A stretch of DNA of 38,514 bases from an uncultured Oscillospiraceae bacterium (GTDB taxonomy: Bacteria > Bacillota > Clostridia > Oscillospirales > Oscillospiraceae). A program made the translations under genes and the position numbers. The stretch's first letter is position 1, and each line of letters opens with the position of its first letter. The notes beneath the pieces are model-generated. The model ran no database searches. It was not told the DNA's origin and saw nothing but the letters and a program-made list of their open reading frames with translations. The stretch is from assembly GCA_947624385.1 (NCBI GenBank), contig CANQJZ010000024.1, forward strand, positions 1 through 38,514, read 5' to 3'. Below, piece after piece: positions 16,454 through 23,779 of this stretch.

Positions 16454-18540
16454 AGCGCTCCTTTCTGATAGGCGCCCCGGCTGGCGTTGGTGGGCAGATA
16501 ATCGCTCTCGCCCTTATATCGCCGGGTCACCTGCACGCACTCCCGGGGGCTCTCCGTGGTGAACAGCAGCCGCGCCCCCCAAAGTCCCACGCCGGTATAG
16601 GTCTCCGGGTGGTCGGCCAGGAACGTCTTGCGGGCGTCGTAGACCGTGTTCCGACAGCCAAATTCCTTCTCCACCGGGTAGACGCTCCCAAAGGCGTCCG
16701 ACATGCTGGTGGGCGTGGCGCAGGAGCAGCGGCCGGCGCTGTTGCGGATGACGCAGTGCTCCGTGACCATCACGGGCAGACGGCCGTAGACCACCATCTC
16801 CGTGTCCACGGGCTTGACCAGCGCGCCGATCTGCCGGGCCGTGAGCTCGCAGGAAACGGTCACGGACCTGAACCCGCCCCCGCCCAGAAATTGCAGCGCC
16901 CAGGAGTTGGCCGCGTTCAGCCCCAGGTCGCCCCGGGCCTCCATGCCCGCCTGACGCACCGCCGGCAAAAGCCCCAGATCGTTCACCAGCGCCTGGGTCA
17001 CGCCGCGAGCGCGCAGCGCGGCCAAAAGCTCCCGCAGCACGGGGCTTTCCGCCTCGGAGATAACGCGGGGCAGGGCCGCCACGATCTGGGTCCCCCTGTC
17101 CAGGAAATGGGCCAGCGCGCCGCTGCCCGCGGCCAATATCTCCGCCGGGACGTACAAAAGGTCCGGCGCCGTCGCGGCCAGCTCCGCCGTGAGCTGCTCC
17201 GCTCTCGTCACCTGCAAAATGAGCTTGGGCGGGCCGGAAAGGCCCTGGTCCGTGGGCTTGGGGGGCAGGTCCCCCCTGGCCGCGGGATGGGGCGTGCGGG
17301 TCTGGTCCGCCAGCTGGCCCAAAAGCTCCCGCCGGGCGGATTCCACCGCCTCGTCCGGATAGTCCAGGTCGGGCGCGATGGCGCAGTTGACCTGCACGCA
17401 GTTGAACGGCGTCCCGCCGGTCCGGTATAAGATCTCCCGCACCCGTGCCTCGGTCACGCCCTGGCGGCCCAGGTCGATGGGCTCGTAGCCCCGGACCGCG
17501 GCCCGGTGGCCCCGGTCGTCCTCCACGCCGAACAGGGCCGGCTCGCCGGGGCGCAGCACGGCGTAGAACTTCACCGGCACCCGGCGCAGCTCCCCGCTCA
17601 TATAGCGCTTGCGCAGCTCGGAATAGAACCGCGTCGGGGTCCGGTCGGCCGCCGGGGCCGGGGCGAACATCCCCGGTCCGGCCTCGCCGGTATAGTAGCC
17701 GTCGGACAGTCCGGCGGCGTTAAAGGCGTACAGCAGCTGGTGCTTTTCCTCGTCCGTGGGGAACAGCTTTTCCCGCATGGCGCGGGCGTACAGCCGGGTG
17801 GTGTAGGCCACGTACTCCGGCCTCCTGCCCCGGCCCTCGATGACGGCGCCGGTCACGCCCATGGTCTCCAGCGCCTCCAGGTGCTCCATGAGGTATACGT
17901 CGGCCATCGCCAGGGGGTGCTCGTCCATCCGGCCTCCCAGGGAGAACCGGCCCCGGCATGGCATGTCGCAGCGCATGCAGTTGTCGCTTCTGTGCGCATG
18001 GGCCAGAGCGCCTATGTAACACTGTCCGCTGTGGGCCACGCACACCGGCCCGTGGACGTACACCGCCGTTGGCACGGGGCTGGACCCGGCGATGGCGGCG
18101 ATCTGCTCCATGGTCAGCTCCGGGGCCAGAAACACCCGGCGCAGACCCAGCGCCGCGGCCGCTTTGGCCCCCTCCGCGCTGGTAACGCCCAGGCGGACAT
18201 CCCCCCAAAGGGGCATGTCCGGCAGCGCCCGGCGCAGCACCGACACCAGGCCCAGGTCCCGCACGATCAGCGCGTCCGCGCCCTCCCGGGCGGCGAACAG
18301 GGCAAGCTCCAGGGCGTCGGCCATATCCTCGTCCGTGTACAGGCCGGGGATGGACGCCACCGCCCTGCACCCGCGCACCCGGCAATAGCGGATGCTCCGG
18401 GCCAGCTCGTCCCGGTCAAAGGCGCGCTCGCGACTGCCCAGGGCGGTGAGCCCCTGGGCCATATATACTGTGTCAGCCCCGTTCTGCACGGCGGCGATGA
18501 CCGCCTCCACGCTTCCCGCGGGCGCAACAAGCTCCAACAT
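16450..18540 (-). CDS. U32 family peptidase / RNA-hydroxylation-type protein
   Basis: A 696-residue member of peptidase family U32. Many relatives (TrhP, RlhA) are now tied to prephenate-dependent RNA hydroxylation rather than proteolysis. The N-terminal TIM-barrel-like domain opens LELVAPAGSVEAV and GADTVYMA. The signature HGPVCVAHSGQC (Cys167, Cys174) is followed by NCMRCDMPC (Cys188, Cys191, Cys195), likely iron-sulfur ligands. A long C-terminal extension (about 400-690) includes a second collagenase-like half with further Cys residues. ATG with GAGAGGAAAC upstream. It is the first gene after a clear promoter at 18611-18639 and overlaps maf. Confidence 0.9.
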   Translation of the reverse strand: MLELVAPAGSVEAVIAAVQNGADTVYMAQGLTALGSRERAFDRDELARSIRYCRVRGCRAVASIPGLYTDEDMADALELALFAAREGADALIVRDLGLVSVLRRALPDMPLWGDVRLGVTSAEGAKAAAALGLRRVFLAPELTMEQIAAIAGSSPVPTAVYVHGPVCVAHSGQCYIGALAHAHRSDNCMRCDMPCRGRFSLGGRMDEHPLAMADVYLMEHLEALETMGVTGAVIEGRGRRPEYVAYTTRLYARAMREKLFPTDEEKHQLLYAFNAAGLSDGYYTGEAGPGMFAPAPAADRTPTRFYSELRKRYMSGELRRVPVKFYAVLRPGEPALFGVEDDRGHRAAVRGYEPIDLGRQGVTEARVREILYRTGGTPFNCVQVNCAIAPDLDYPDEAVESARRELLGQLADQTRTPHPAARGDLPPKPTDQGLSGPPKLILQVTRAEQLTAELAATAPDLLYVPAEILAAGSGALAHFLDRGTQIVAALPRVISEAESPVLRELLAALRARGVTQALVNDLGLLPAVRQAGMEARGDLGLNAANSWALQFLGGGGFRSVTVSCELTARQIGALVKPVDTEMVVYGRLPVMVTEHCVIRNSAGRCSCATPTSMSDAFGSVYPVEKEFGCRNTVYDARKTFLADHPETYTGVGLWGARLLFTTESPRECVQVTRRYKGESDYLPTNASRGAYQKGAL

Positions 18541-18610
18541 AGTTTCCTCTCAGCGTCCGGCCGCGGCCGCGGCCTATGCCCTCTGTCCCAAAAACCGCAT
18601 AATCTGTTAT

Positions 18611-18639
18611 ATTATAAACAGTTTCCGTCCATAAAACAA
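18611..18639 (-). promoter_or_regulatory. Sigma-A promoter of the U32-maf-mre operon
   Basis: On the minus strand: TTGTTT (18634-18639), 17-base spacer, perfect TATAAT (18611-18616). It lies in the 127-base gap between the PHP gene and the U32 gene and gives a leader of about 60 bases that includes the GC-only stretch GGCCGCGGCCGCGGCC. Confidence 0.75.
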
Positions 18640-18667
18640 GAGCAAATCCCAATTTCTGGCGGCAAAA

Positions 18668-19519
18668 TCACGGCCGTAGGGCGGCCCGCAGTCCGTCCAG
18701 CAGCTCATAGGGCGCCCGCAGGGACCCGTGGATGCCGGTGCCCATTTTTACCTCCGGCTTGCGTGCCCCGTGAAAGTCGCTGCCGCCGGACACGACCAGC
18801 CCCAGCCGGGCCGCCGTTTCCCGCAGCGCCGCCTGCTGGGCCGGGGAATACTTGGAATAATACGCCTCCAGCGCCCCGCACCCGGCGTCCTTCGCCGTGT
18901 ACAGAAACGCCTCCAGCGCATCCGGCGGGAAGCCGTATTGCAGCGGGTGGGCGACGGAGGCCAGCCCCCCGGATGCGCGGATGACCGTCACCGCCTCGGC
19001 AAGGGGCATGCGCCACCGGGGGCGGTAATAGGGTCTGCCCCGGCCCAGCCACCGGTCAAACGCCTCGTCGATGGCGGCGGCATAACCCCGCCGCACCAGA
19101 AGCTCCGCGATATGCGGCCGGCCCAGGACCGTGTCCGGCCAGGCCGTGCGCAGCTCGTCCATGGATATGTCGAACCCGTCCGCCGCCAGCGCCGCCACGA
19201 TCTGCTCGTTGCGCGCCTGACGCGCCCGGACGAACCGGTCCAGCGCCCCCCGCAGGGCGGACGCGTCCGGGTCGATGAAATAGCCCAGGATGTGTACGCC
19301 TCCGCCCCGGTATTCGGTGGACAGCTCCAGCCCCGGCACGACTTCGACGCCCAGCTCCGCTCCCGCGTCCATGGCCTCGGCAAGGCCCGCCGTGGTGTCG
19401 TGATCCGTTATGGCGATGGCCGCCAGGCCAAGCGAGCGCGCCAGCTGGACCGCCTGCCGGGGCGTCAGGGTCCCGTCCGAGGCGGTGGTGTGGATATGCA
19501 GATCGACAAGCTTTTCCAT
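18668..19519 (-). CDS. PHP-domain phosphoesterase (RnaAM/YciV type)
   Basis: Metal-dependent phosphoesterase of 283 residues. Relatives hydrolyse 3',5'-nucleoside bisphosphates and act as 5'-3' exonuclease on small RNA. PHP motifs are complete: DLHIHTTASDG (motif I), AITDHDT (motif II), a GLELS segment, SVAHPLQYG (motif III) and GGSDFHG (motif IV). The insert between motifs II and III (about residues 90-180) matches the YciV/RnaAM branch. ATG at 19519 with CAGGGGGAAGA upstream. It is transcribed away from the DnaD-like gene from tandem promoters. Confidence 0.92.
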   Translation of the reverse strand: MEKLVDLHIHTTASDGTLTPRQAVQLARSLGLAAIAITDHDTTAGLAEAMDAGAELGVEVVPGLELSTEYRGGGVHILGYFIDPDASALRGALDRFVRARQARNEQIVAALAADGFDISMDELRTAWPDTVLGRPHIAELLVRRGYAAAIDEAFDRWLGRGRPYYRPRWRMPLAEAVTVIRASGGLASVAHPLQYGFPPDALEAFLYTAKDAGCGALEAYYSKYSPAQQAALRETAARLGLVVSGGSDFHGARKPEVKMGTGIHGSLRAPYELLDGLRAALRP

Positions 19520-19532
19520 GGCATCTTCCCCC

Positions 19533-19549
19533 TGCGGCCATTATAGCAC
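19533..19549 (-). promoter_or_regulatory. Proximal extended -10 promoter of the PHP gene; direct repeat copy 1
   Basis: On the minus strand this 17-base unit reads GTGCTATAATGGCCGCA, with an extended -10 (TGCTATAAT, hexamer 19540-19545). The TTATAGCAC arm (19541-19549) is mirrored by GTGCTATAA (19554-19562), so the site is also a palindrome with a plus-strand TGCTATAAT. No good -35 is seen. The whole unit is repeated exactly at 19632-19648. Confidence 0.55.
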
Positions 19550-19571
19550 GAATGTGCTATAATGCGGCATG

Positions 19572-19605
19572 TTTTGCGGTTCCGGCGCAAGCCGGGAGCA
19601 AAACT
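19572..19605. other. Structured hairpin in the divergent promoter region
   Basis: GTTTTGC and GCAAAAC enclose an inner CCGGC-GCAA-GCCGG stem-loop. A second hairpin, AATGGCCGC-TTT-GCGGCCATT, follows at 19621-19641. Neither has a convincing T tract. They could belong to a short RNA or to leader structure on either strand; no known riboswitch class was recognised. Confidence 0.35.
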
Positions 19606-19631
19606 GCCTGAAATTATATAAATGGCCGCTT

Positions 19632-19667
19632 TGCGGCCATTATAGCACCAGTGTCCCTTTTAAGCAA
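19632..19667 (-). promoter_or_regulatory. Distal promoter of the PHP gene; direct repeat copy 2
   Basis: Exact second copy (19632-19648) of the 17-base unit at 19533-19549. On the minus strand the -10 TATAAT (19639-19644) is preceded by TGC and, 17 bases upstream, by TTGCTT (19662-19667), so this copy looks the better promoter. It is back to back with the plus-strand promoter at 19672-19700. Confidence 0.6.
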
Positions 19668-19671
19668 AATC

Positions 19672-19700
19672 TTGTCACCCAAGCCGGATGATGCTATAAT
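19672..19700 (+). promoter_or_regulatory. Sigma-A promoter of the DnaD-DnaC operon
   Basis: TTGTCA (19672-19677), 17-base spacer and TATAAT (19695-19700) preceded by TGC (extended -10). It is about 33 bases before the start codon at 19734, with AAGGAAAA as ribosome site. Confidence 0.75.
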
Positions 19701-19733
19701 CATCTGTACTGCAAAAGATAAGGAAAACGCTGC

Positions 19734-20678
19734 ATGGACGACGGAAGATTAAAACTCAACCGGCCGGCGCTGCTGGCTGTGCCTGTGCGGGACGCCGAGG
19801 CCCTTTTGGACGCCGGCGACGGGGACGGGGCGCTGCTGTACCTCTACCTGGTAAAGGAAGGCGGGGTCCTGGACATGGACCGGGCTGCCAGGGCGCTGCG
19901 TCTGTCCGTCCGGGCCGTGCGGGGCATCGCGGCCCGATTGGAGCGGCTGGGGCTGCTGGACGGCGCCGGGCCGGATGAAGTGCCCAGGCAGGAGCTTCCC
20001 GAGTATCAGGCGGCGGACGTGGCCCGCCGGAGCCAGTCGGACCCGGCGTTTCAGGACCTGGTGAAGGAGGTCCAGCAGACCCTTGGCCGGGTGCTCAGCT
20101 CCACGGACCTGAAAAAGCTCTTCGGCATCTACGACGACCTGGCCCTGCCCCCGGAGGTCATCATGCTGCTCATCCAGCACTGCAAGGAGGAGCACGACGA
20201 GCGCTACGGCGCCACCCGGAACCTGGGCTTCGCCGCCATCGAAAAGGAGGCGTACGTCTGGTTCGACCGGGAGCTGATGACCTATGACCTGGCGGAGAGC
20301 TATCTGGCCCAGCTCGCCCGGCGCAAGTCCCTGGCGGGGCAGATACAGCGGGCCATTGGCATCCGCAGCCGGGAGCTTTCCGCCACGGAGAAGAAATACG
20401 TCATGAGCTGGATCGACCTGGGCTTCGGCCCGGAGGCGCTGGCCCTGGCGGCGGACAGGACCGTCACCAACACGGGGGAGCTGAAGTGGCGGTACATGAA
20501 CTCCATCGTCCAGTCCTGGCACAGCAAGGGCCTGCACACGGTGGACGAGATCGAAAAGGGCGACCGCAGAGGTCCCGACCGGCCAAGGCCGGGGGACGCC
20601 TCCGCCTCCGCGCCGGACGCCGGGGAGCTGGAGCGGATGCGCAAACTGCGCCAACGGTATAAAAACAGCGGAGGTTGA
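19734..20678 (+). CDS. DnaD-domain replication initiation/restart protein
   Basis: 314-residue DnaD/DnaB-type primosome protein. Residues 1-80 look like a winged-helix (ALLYLYLVKEGG, LSVRAVRGIAARLERLGLL). Two copies of the helical DDBH2 domain follow: about 100-160 (KLFGIYDDLALPPEVIMLLIQH) and about 199-275, which contains the YxxxIxxW-like signature as YMNSIVQSW. In Firmicutes such proteins help load the replicative helicase at origins or collapsed forks. It overlaps by a few bases with, and is followed by, a DnaC-like AAA+ ATPase, which is the usual partner. The N-terminal MDDGRLKLNRPALL start is supported by the promoter and ribosome site. Confidence 0.88.
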   Translation: MDDGRLKLNRPALLAVPVRDAEALLDAGDGDGALLYLYLVKEGGVLDMDRAARALRLSVRAVRGIAARLERLGLLDGAGPDEVPRQELPEYQAADVARRSQSDPAFQDLVKEVQQTLGRVLSSTDLKKLFGIYDDLALPPEVIMLLIQHCKEEHDERYGATRNLGFAAIEKEAYVWFDRELMTYDLAESYLAQLARRKSLAGQIQRAIGIRSRELSATEKKYVMSWIDLGFGPEALALAADRTVTNTGELKWRYMNSIVQSWHSKGLHTVDEIEKGDRRGPDRPRPGDASASAPDAGELERMRKLRQRYKNSGG

Positions 20679-20683
20679 CCGCT

Positions 20684-21661
20684 ATGGACGGACGGCTTCT
20701 GGCCCGGGCCAGAGAGGAAAAAGAGAATATCCGCCGCGAGGCGGTGCGCATTGACCGCCGGCGCCATGAGGAGGTCTACGCCAAACTGCCCCAGCTGCGG
20801 CGGCTGGACGGGCAGATCGCGGCGCTCATCCCCCAGGCCATGGACCCGGGCCGGAGCGTGGAAGAATTGCAGCGGGAGAGCCTGGACCTGCAGGCCCGCC
20901 GGGCGGAGATGCTGGTGGCCAACGGCTGGCCCATGGACTATCTGGACGGGGCCTGGGACTGCCCCAAATGCCGGGACACGGGCTATGTCCGCGGGCGCAT
21001 GTGTCAGTGTCTCAAGAAGCTCTACGACCAGGCCCAGGCAAAGGACCTGTCCGCCCTTATGAAGCTGGGCAGCGAGAGCTTCGGCACCTTCGACCTGGGG
21101 CTGTACGACGACCGGCCCGACCCGGCCTCCGGCATCTCCCCCCGGACCCAGATGGAGACGGTGTTCGGCATATGCTACGATTACGCCCTGGACTTTGGCC
21201 GCCGGAAGGAGAACTATCTCTTCCGGGGCGGCACAGGCCTGGGCAAGACGTTTTTGTCCGCCTGCATCGCCCGGGAGGTGTCCCGCCAGGGCTTTTCCGT
21301 GGCGTACGAGACGGCCGTGGAGGCCCTGGCCGCTTTCGAGAGCCAGAAATTCTCCCGGGACGAGGACGAGGCGGCCAAAGCCGCCGAGCGGGTCCGGCGC
21401 ATATGCGAATGCGACCTTCTCATCCTGGACGATCTTGGCACGGAGATGGTCACGGAATTTTCCCGCAGCGCCCTGTATACGCTGATAAACACCCGGCTGC
21501 TGGGCCGGAAAAAGACCGTGGCCAGCACAAATTTGACCGCCGCCCAGATGGCCCGGCGGTACACGCCCCAGGTCATGTCCCGGCTGGAGGGGGAATATCA
21601 GGTCCTTTCCTTCGCCGGGTCCGACATCCGGCGGCTGAAAATGGAGCGGGAACTGGAATAA
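20684..21661 (+). CDS. DnaC-like helicase loader AAA+ ATPase
   Basis: 325-residue ATPase of the DnaC/DnaI/IstB family, expected to load the hexameric replicative helicase with the DnaD-like protein. The N-terminal part is helical and charged, then comes a zinc-binding-like cluster CPKC (Cys93, Cys96) and CQC (Cys107, Cys109). The AAA+ core has Walker A GGTGLGKT (about 182-189), Walker B LLILDDLGTE, sensor 1 around ASTN, and an arginine in SRLEGEYQ. The ATG at 20684 is preferred over the TTG at 20675 because GGAGG (20669-20673) is 10 bases upstream. IstB is less likely as no transposase neighbours it. Confidence 0.9.
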   Translation: MDGRLLARAREEKENIRREAVRIDRRRHEEVYAKLPQLRRLDGQIAALIPQAMDPGRSVEELQRESLDLQARRAEMLVANGWPMDYLDGAWDCPKCRDTGYVRGRMCQCLKKLYDQAQAKDLSALMKLGSESFGTFDLGLYDDRPDPASGISPRTQMETVFGICYDYALDFGRRKENYLFRGGTGLGKTFLSACIAREVSRQGFSVAYETAVEALAAFESQKFSRDEDEAAKAAERVRRICECDLLILDDLGTEMVTEFSRSALYTLINTRLLGRKKTVASTNLTAAQMARRYTPQVMSRLEGEYQVLSFAGSDIRRLKMERELE

Positions 21662-21702
21662 TAAAATAATATTTCAGACTGTCAAAGGATTAGAAAATGT
21701 GC

Positions 21703-21824
21703 GTAAAGCAAGGGGGAGCTCGAGGGGGACGGTAGTCCCGCCTCGAATGGGATCTGACGCCCCGCGCTTGCGCGGCGAGCGGAGCGAGGACTTTTGCGCC
21801 GTTTACGGCGCGAAAGTTCAGGCG
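21703..21824. repeat. Hairpin-rich intergenic repeat (family B)
   Basis: Between the loader gene and the 570-residue membrane protein. It contains several palindromes: GGGAC-GGTA-GTCCC, CCGCGC-TT-GCGCGG, a CGAGCGGAGCGAG run, and TTTGCGCCG-TTTA-CGGCGCGAAA. Base composition and the CGAGCG-AGCGAG motif resemble part of the family A element at 8687-8699, but the order differs. No reading frame or promoter is apparent inside it. Confidence 0.6.
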
Positions 21825-21847
21825 TAATTTAAGAGAGGGGAATTTGC

Positions 21848-23560
21848 ATGAACGGGAAAAAACGCAAGTGGCGTCTGCCGAAAAGCAAGGCCGGGCGGGT
21901 GCTCATAAGTCTGGCCGTAACGTTGGTGGTGGGGTTCGTCTACTTTTACGTGTCCCTGCCCGCCATCAACTTTCAGGATGGGAGCTTTTATTCCTTCCTG
22001 ATCTTCCTGTGCGCCGTGTACATCGGCTGCACGGTGCTGACCACGGTGACGGACACCATCGTCCCGGACAAGGACGGCGAGGCCCACGTGGTCCGCACGT
22101 TCCGGCAGCGGATCGGCGACGGGTTCCGCTTCATCAAGCGCCACTGCCTGGTGGTGGGCGTGCTGCTGGGGGTGGTGCTGCTGACGGCGATGGTGGGCAA
22201 GATCATCTCCGCGCCAATATTCCGCGCCGGGGCCTACCGGGAACTGCTGGACGTGCAGACCGGGGACTTTGCCGAGGAGGTGGCCCAGATCTCCTTCAAC
22301 GAGATACCCACCCTGGACAGGACTTCCGCCAACTACCTGGGCGACCGGCAGATGGGCACCCTCAGCGACATGGTGAGCCAGTTCGAGTACTCCAACGACT
22401 CCACCCAGATAAACTACCAGGGCCGGCCCGTGCGTGTGGCCCCCATCAACTACGCGGACCTGTTTAAGTGGTTCACCAACCGGGGCACCGGCCTGCCCGC
22501 CTATGTGGTGGTGGACATGGTGACCCAGCAGGCGCGGGTGGTGCGGCTGGACGAGGGGATAAAGTACTCCTTCTCCGAGCCCCTGAACCGGAAGGTGACC
22601 CGCCACCTGCGGTTCCAGTACCCCACCATGATGTTCTCCACGCCGGAATTTGAGATCGACGAGGACGGCCACCCCTGGTGGATCGCCCCCCGGCTGGTGA
22701 AGACCATCGGCCTTTTCGGCGGCCGGGATATCAAGGGCGCGGTGCTCATGGACGCGGTGACTGGCGAGAGCCAGTATTACGAGGAGGTCCCCGCCTGGGT
22801 GGACACGGTGTACACCCCCAGCCTCATCATGGAGCAGTACGACTACCACGGCACCCTGGTCCACGGCTTCATCAACTCCCTGCTGGGCCAGCGGGACGTG
22901 ACCATGACCACGGAAGGGTACAACTACATCGCCATGAACGACGATGTGTACGTCTACACCGGCGTGACCAGCGCCAACGCGGACCAGTCCAACCTGGGCT
23001 TTTTGCTGTGCAACATGCGCACCAAGCAGACCCGGTACTACGAGGCCCCCGGCGCCACGGAGCGGGCCGCGATGGCCTCCGCCATGGGCGTGGTCCAGGA
23101 CCTGGGCTATACCGCCACGTTCCCCCTGCTGCTCAATATCTCCGGCCAGCCTACCTATTTCATCCCCCTCATGGACGCGACGAATCTGGTCAAGTGCTAC
23201 GCCATGGTGAACGTGGCCCAGTACCAGATCGTGGCCACGGGAACCACCGTCCCGGACTGCGAGCGGACCTATATCCACATGCTGTCCGACCGGGGCGTGA
23301 CCGTGAGCGCCTCCGACGTGCCTGACGTACAGGCCGAGAGCGCCGGCGTCATCGCCGAGATACGCACGGCCGTACTGGACGGCGTGAGCTGGTACTATAT
23401 CCGCTTGGAGGACGAGGACGTGTTCTACGCCGTCTCCGCCGCCCAGGACCGGAACGTGATCGTGCTGAACGTGGGCGACGAGGTAACGATACGCCACGCC
23501 GTGCCCGAGGACGGGACGGACAGCCCCATTCTGGACGCCTATGAGCTTGCCGTGAAATAA
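21848..23560 (+). CDS. Unrecognised membrane-anchored protein with large extracytoplasmic domain
   Basis: A 570-residue protein I cannot place in a named family. After a basic N-terminus (MNGKKRKWRLPKSKAGR) come three hydrophobic helices at about 17-36, 48-68 and 100-121. Residues 122-570 form a soluble domain rich in Tyr, Val and Asp with no long hydrophobic run. With three helices and a positive N-terminus, the large domain would lie outside. Mid-region segments (HLRFQYPTMMF, GYNYIAMNDDVYVYTG, GQPTYFIPLMD) suggest a beta-rich fold. The ATG has AGAGAGGGG upstream. No catalytic motif or sorting signal is visible. It ends at a strong terminator. Confidence 0.85.
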   Translation: MNGKKRKWRLPKSKAGRVLISLAVTLVVGFVYFYVSLPAINFQDGSFYSFLIFLCAVYIGCTVLTTVTDTIVPDKDGEAHVVRTFRQRIGDGFRFIKRHCLVVGVLLGVVLLTAMVGKIISAPIFRAGAYRELLDVQTGDFAEEVAQISFNEIPTLDRTSANYLGDRQMGTLSDMVSQFEYSNDSTQINYQGRPVRVAPINYADLFKWFTNRGTGLPAYVVVDMVTQQARVVRLDEGIKYSFSEPLNRKVTRHLRFQYPTMMFSTPEFEIDEDGHPWWIAPRLVKTIGLFGGRDIKGAVLMDAVTGESQYYEEVPAWVDTVYTPSLIMEQYDYHGTLVHGFINSLLGQRDVTMTTEGYNYIAMNDDVYVYTGVTSANADQSNLGFLLCNMRTKQTRYYEAPGATERAAMASAMGVVQDLGYTATFPLLLNISGQPTYFIPLMDATNLVKCYAMVNVAQYQIVATGTTVPDCERTYIHMLSDRGVTVSASDVPDVQAESAGVIAEIRTAVLDGVSWYYIRLEDEDVFYAVSAAQDRNVIVLNVGDEVTIRHAVPEDGTDSPILDAYELAVK

Positions 23561-23583
23561 GCCATACCATATTGGAATACCTG

Positions 23584-23616
23584 CCGCCAGCCGGGACCAC
23601 CGGCTGGCGGTTTTTA
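23584..23616 (+). terminator. Intrinsic terminator after the 570-residue membrane protein
   Basis: Perfect 11-bp GC-rich stem (23584-23594 with 23600-23610), 5-base loop, then TTTTTAT. It separates this unit from the LacI promoter. Confidence 0.9.
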
Positions 23617-23671
23617 TGTCGTCCGACAGCATTACCAAAAACTGGTTTATAATTTTGGACAGTATTCGACC

Positions 23672-23700
23672 TTGACGCGCCCGACAATTTAGTGTATATT
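23672..23700 (+). promoter_or_regulatory. Sigma-A promoter of the LacI/sugar operon
   Basis: TTGACG (23672-23677), 17-base spacer, TATATT (23695-23700). Transcription would begin near 23707, immediately before the cre-like palindrome. Confidence 0.75.
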
Positions 23701-23714
23701 CACAATATGAGCCG

Positions 23715-23729
23715 TTGGAATCGTTCCCG
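23715..23729 (+). promoter_or_regulatory. cre-like / LacI-family operator
   Basis: TTGGAATCGTTCCCG matches 14 of 15 positions of the CcpA cre consensus WTGNAANCGNWNNCW and has the GGAA-TCG-TTCC dyad typical of LacI-family operators. It lies just downstream of the predicted start site, where binding would block transcription. Either CcpA or the adjacent LacI protein could bind it. Confidence 0.55.
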
Positions 23730-23779
23730 GCAATGTTTCCGGTAAGGTTTCCAGCTAAGGAGCGAGGAGGTAGCGGCCA

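Noticed and set aside
19533-19648. CRISPR-like repeat-spacer arrangement in the promoter region
   Set aside because: Only two copies of a 17-base unit, 99 bases apart, each containing a -10 element; no array and no cas genes in the window.
20675-20683. TTG start for the DnaC-like gene
   Set aside because: It sits 1 base after the ribosome site; ATG at 20684 has the correct spacing.
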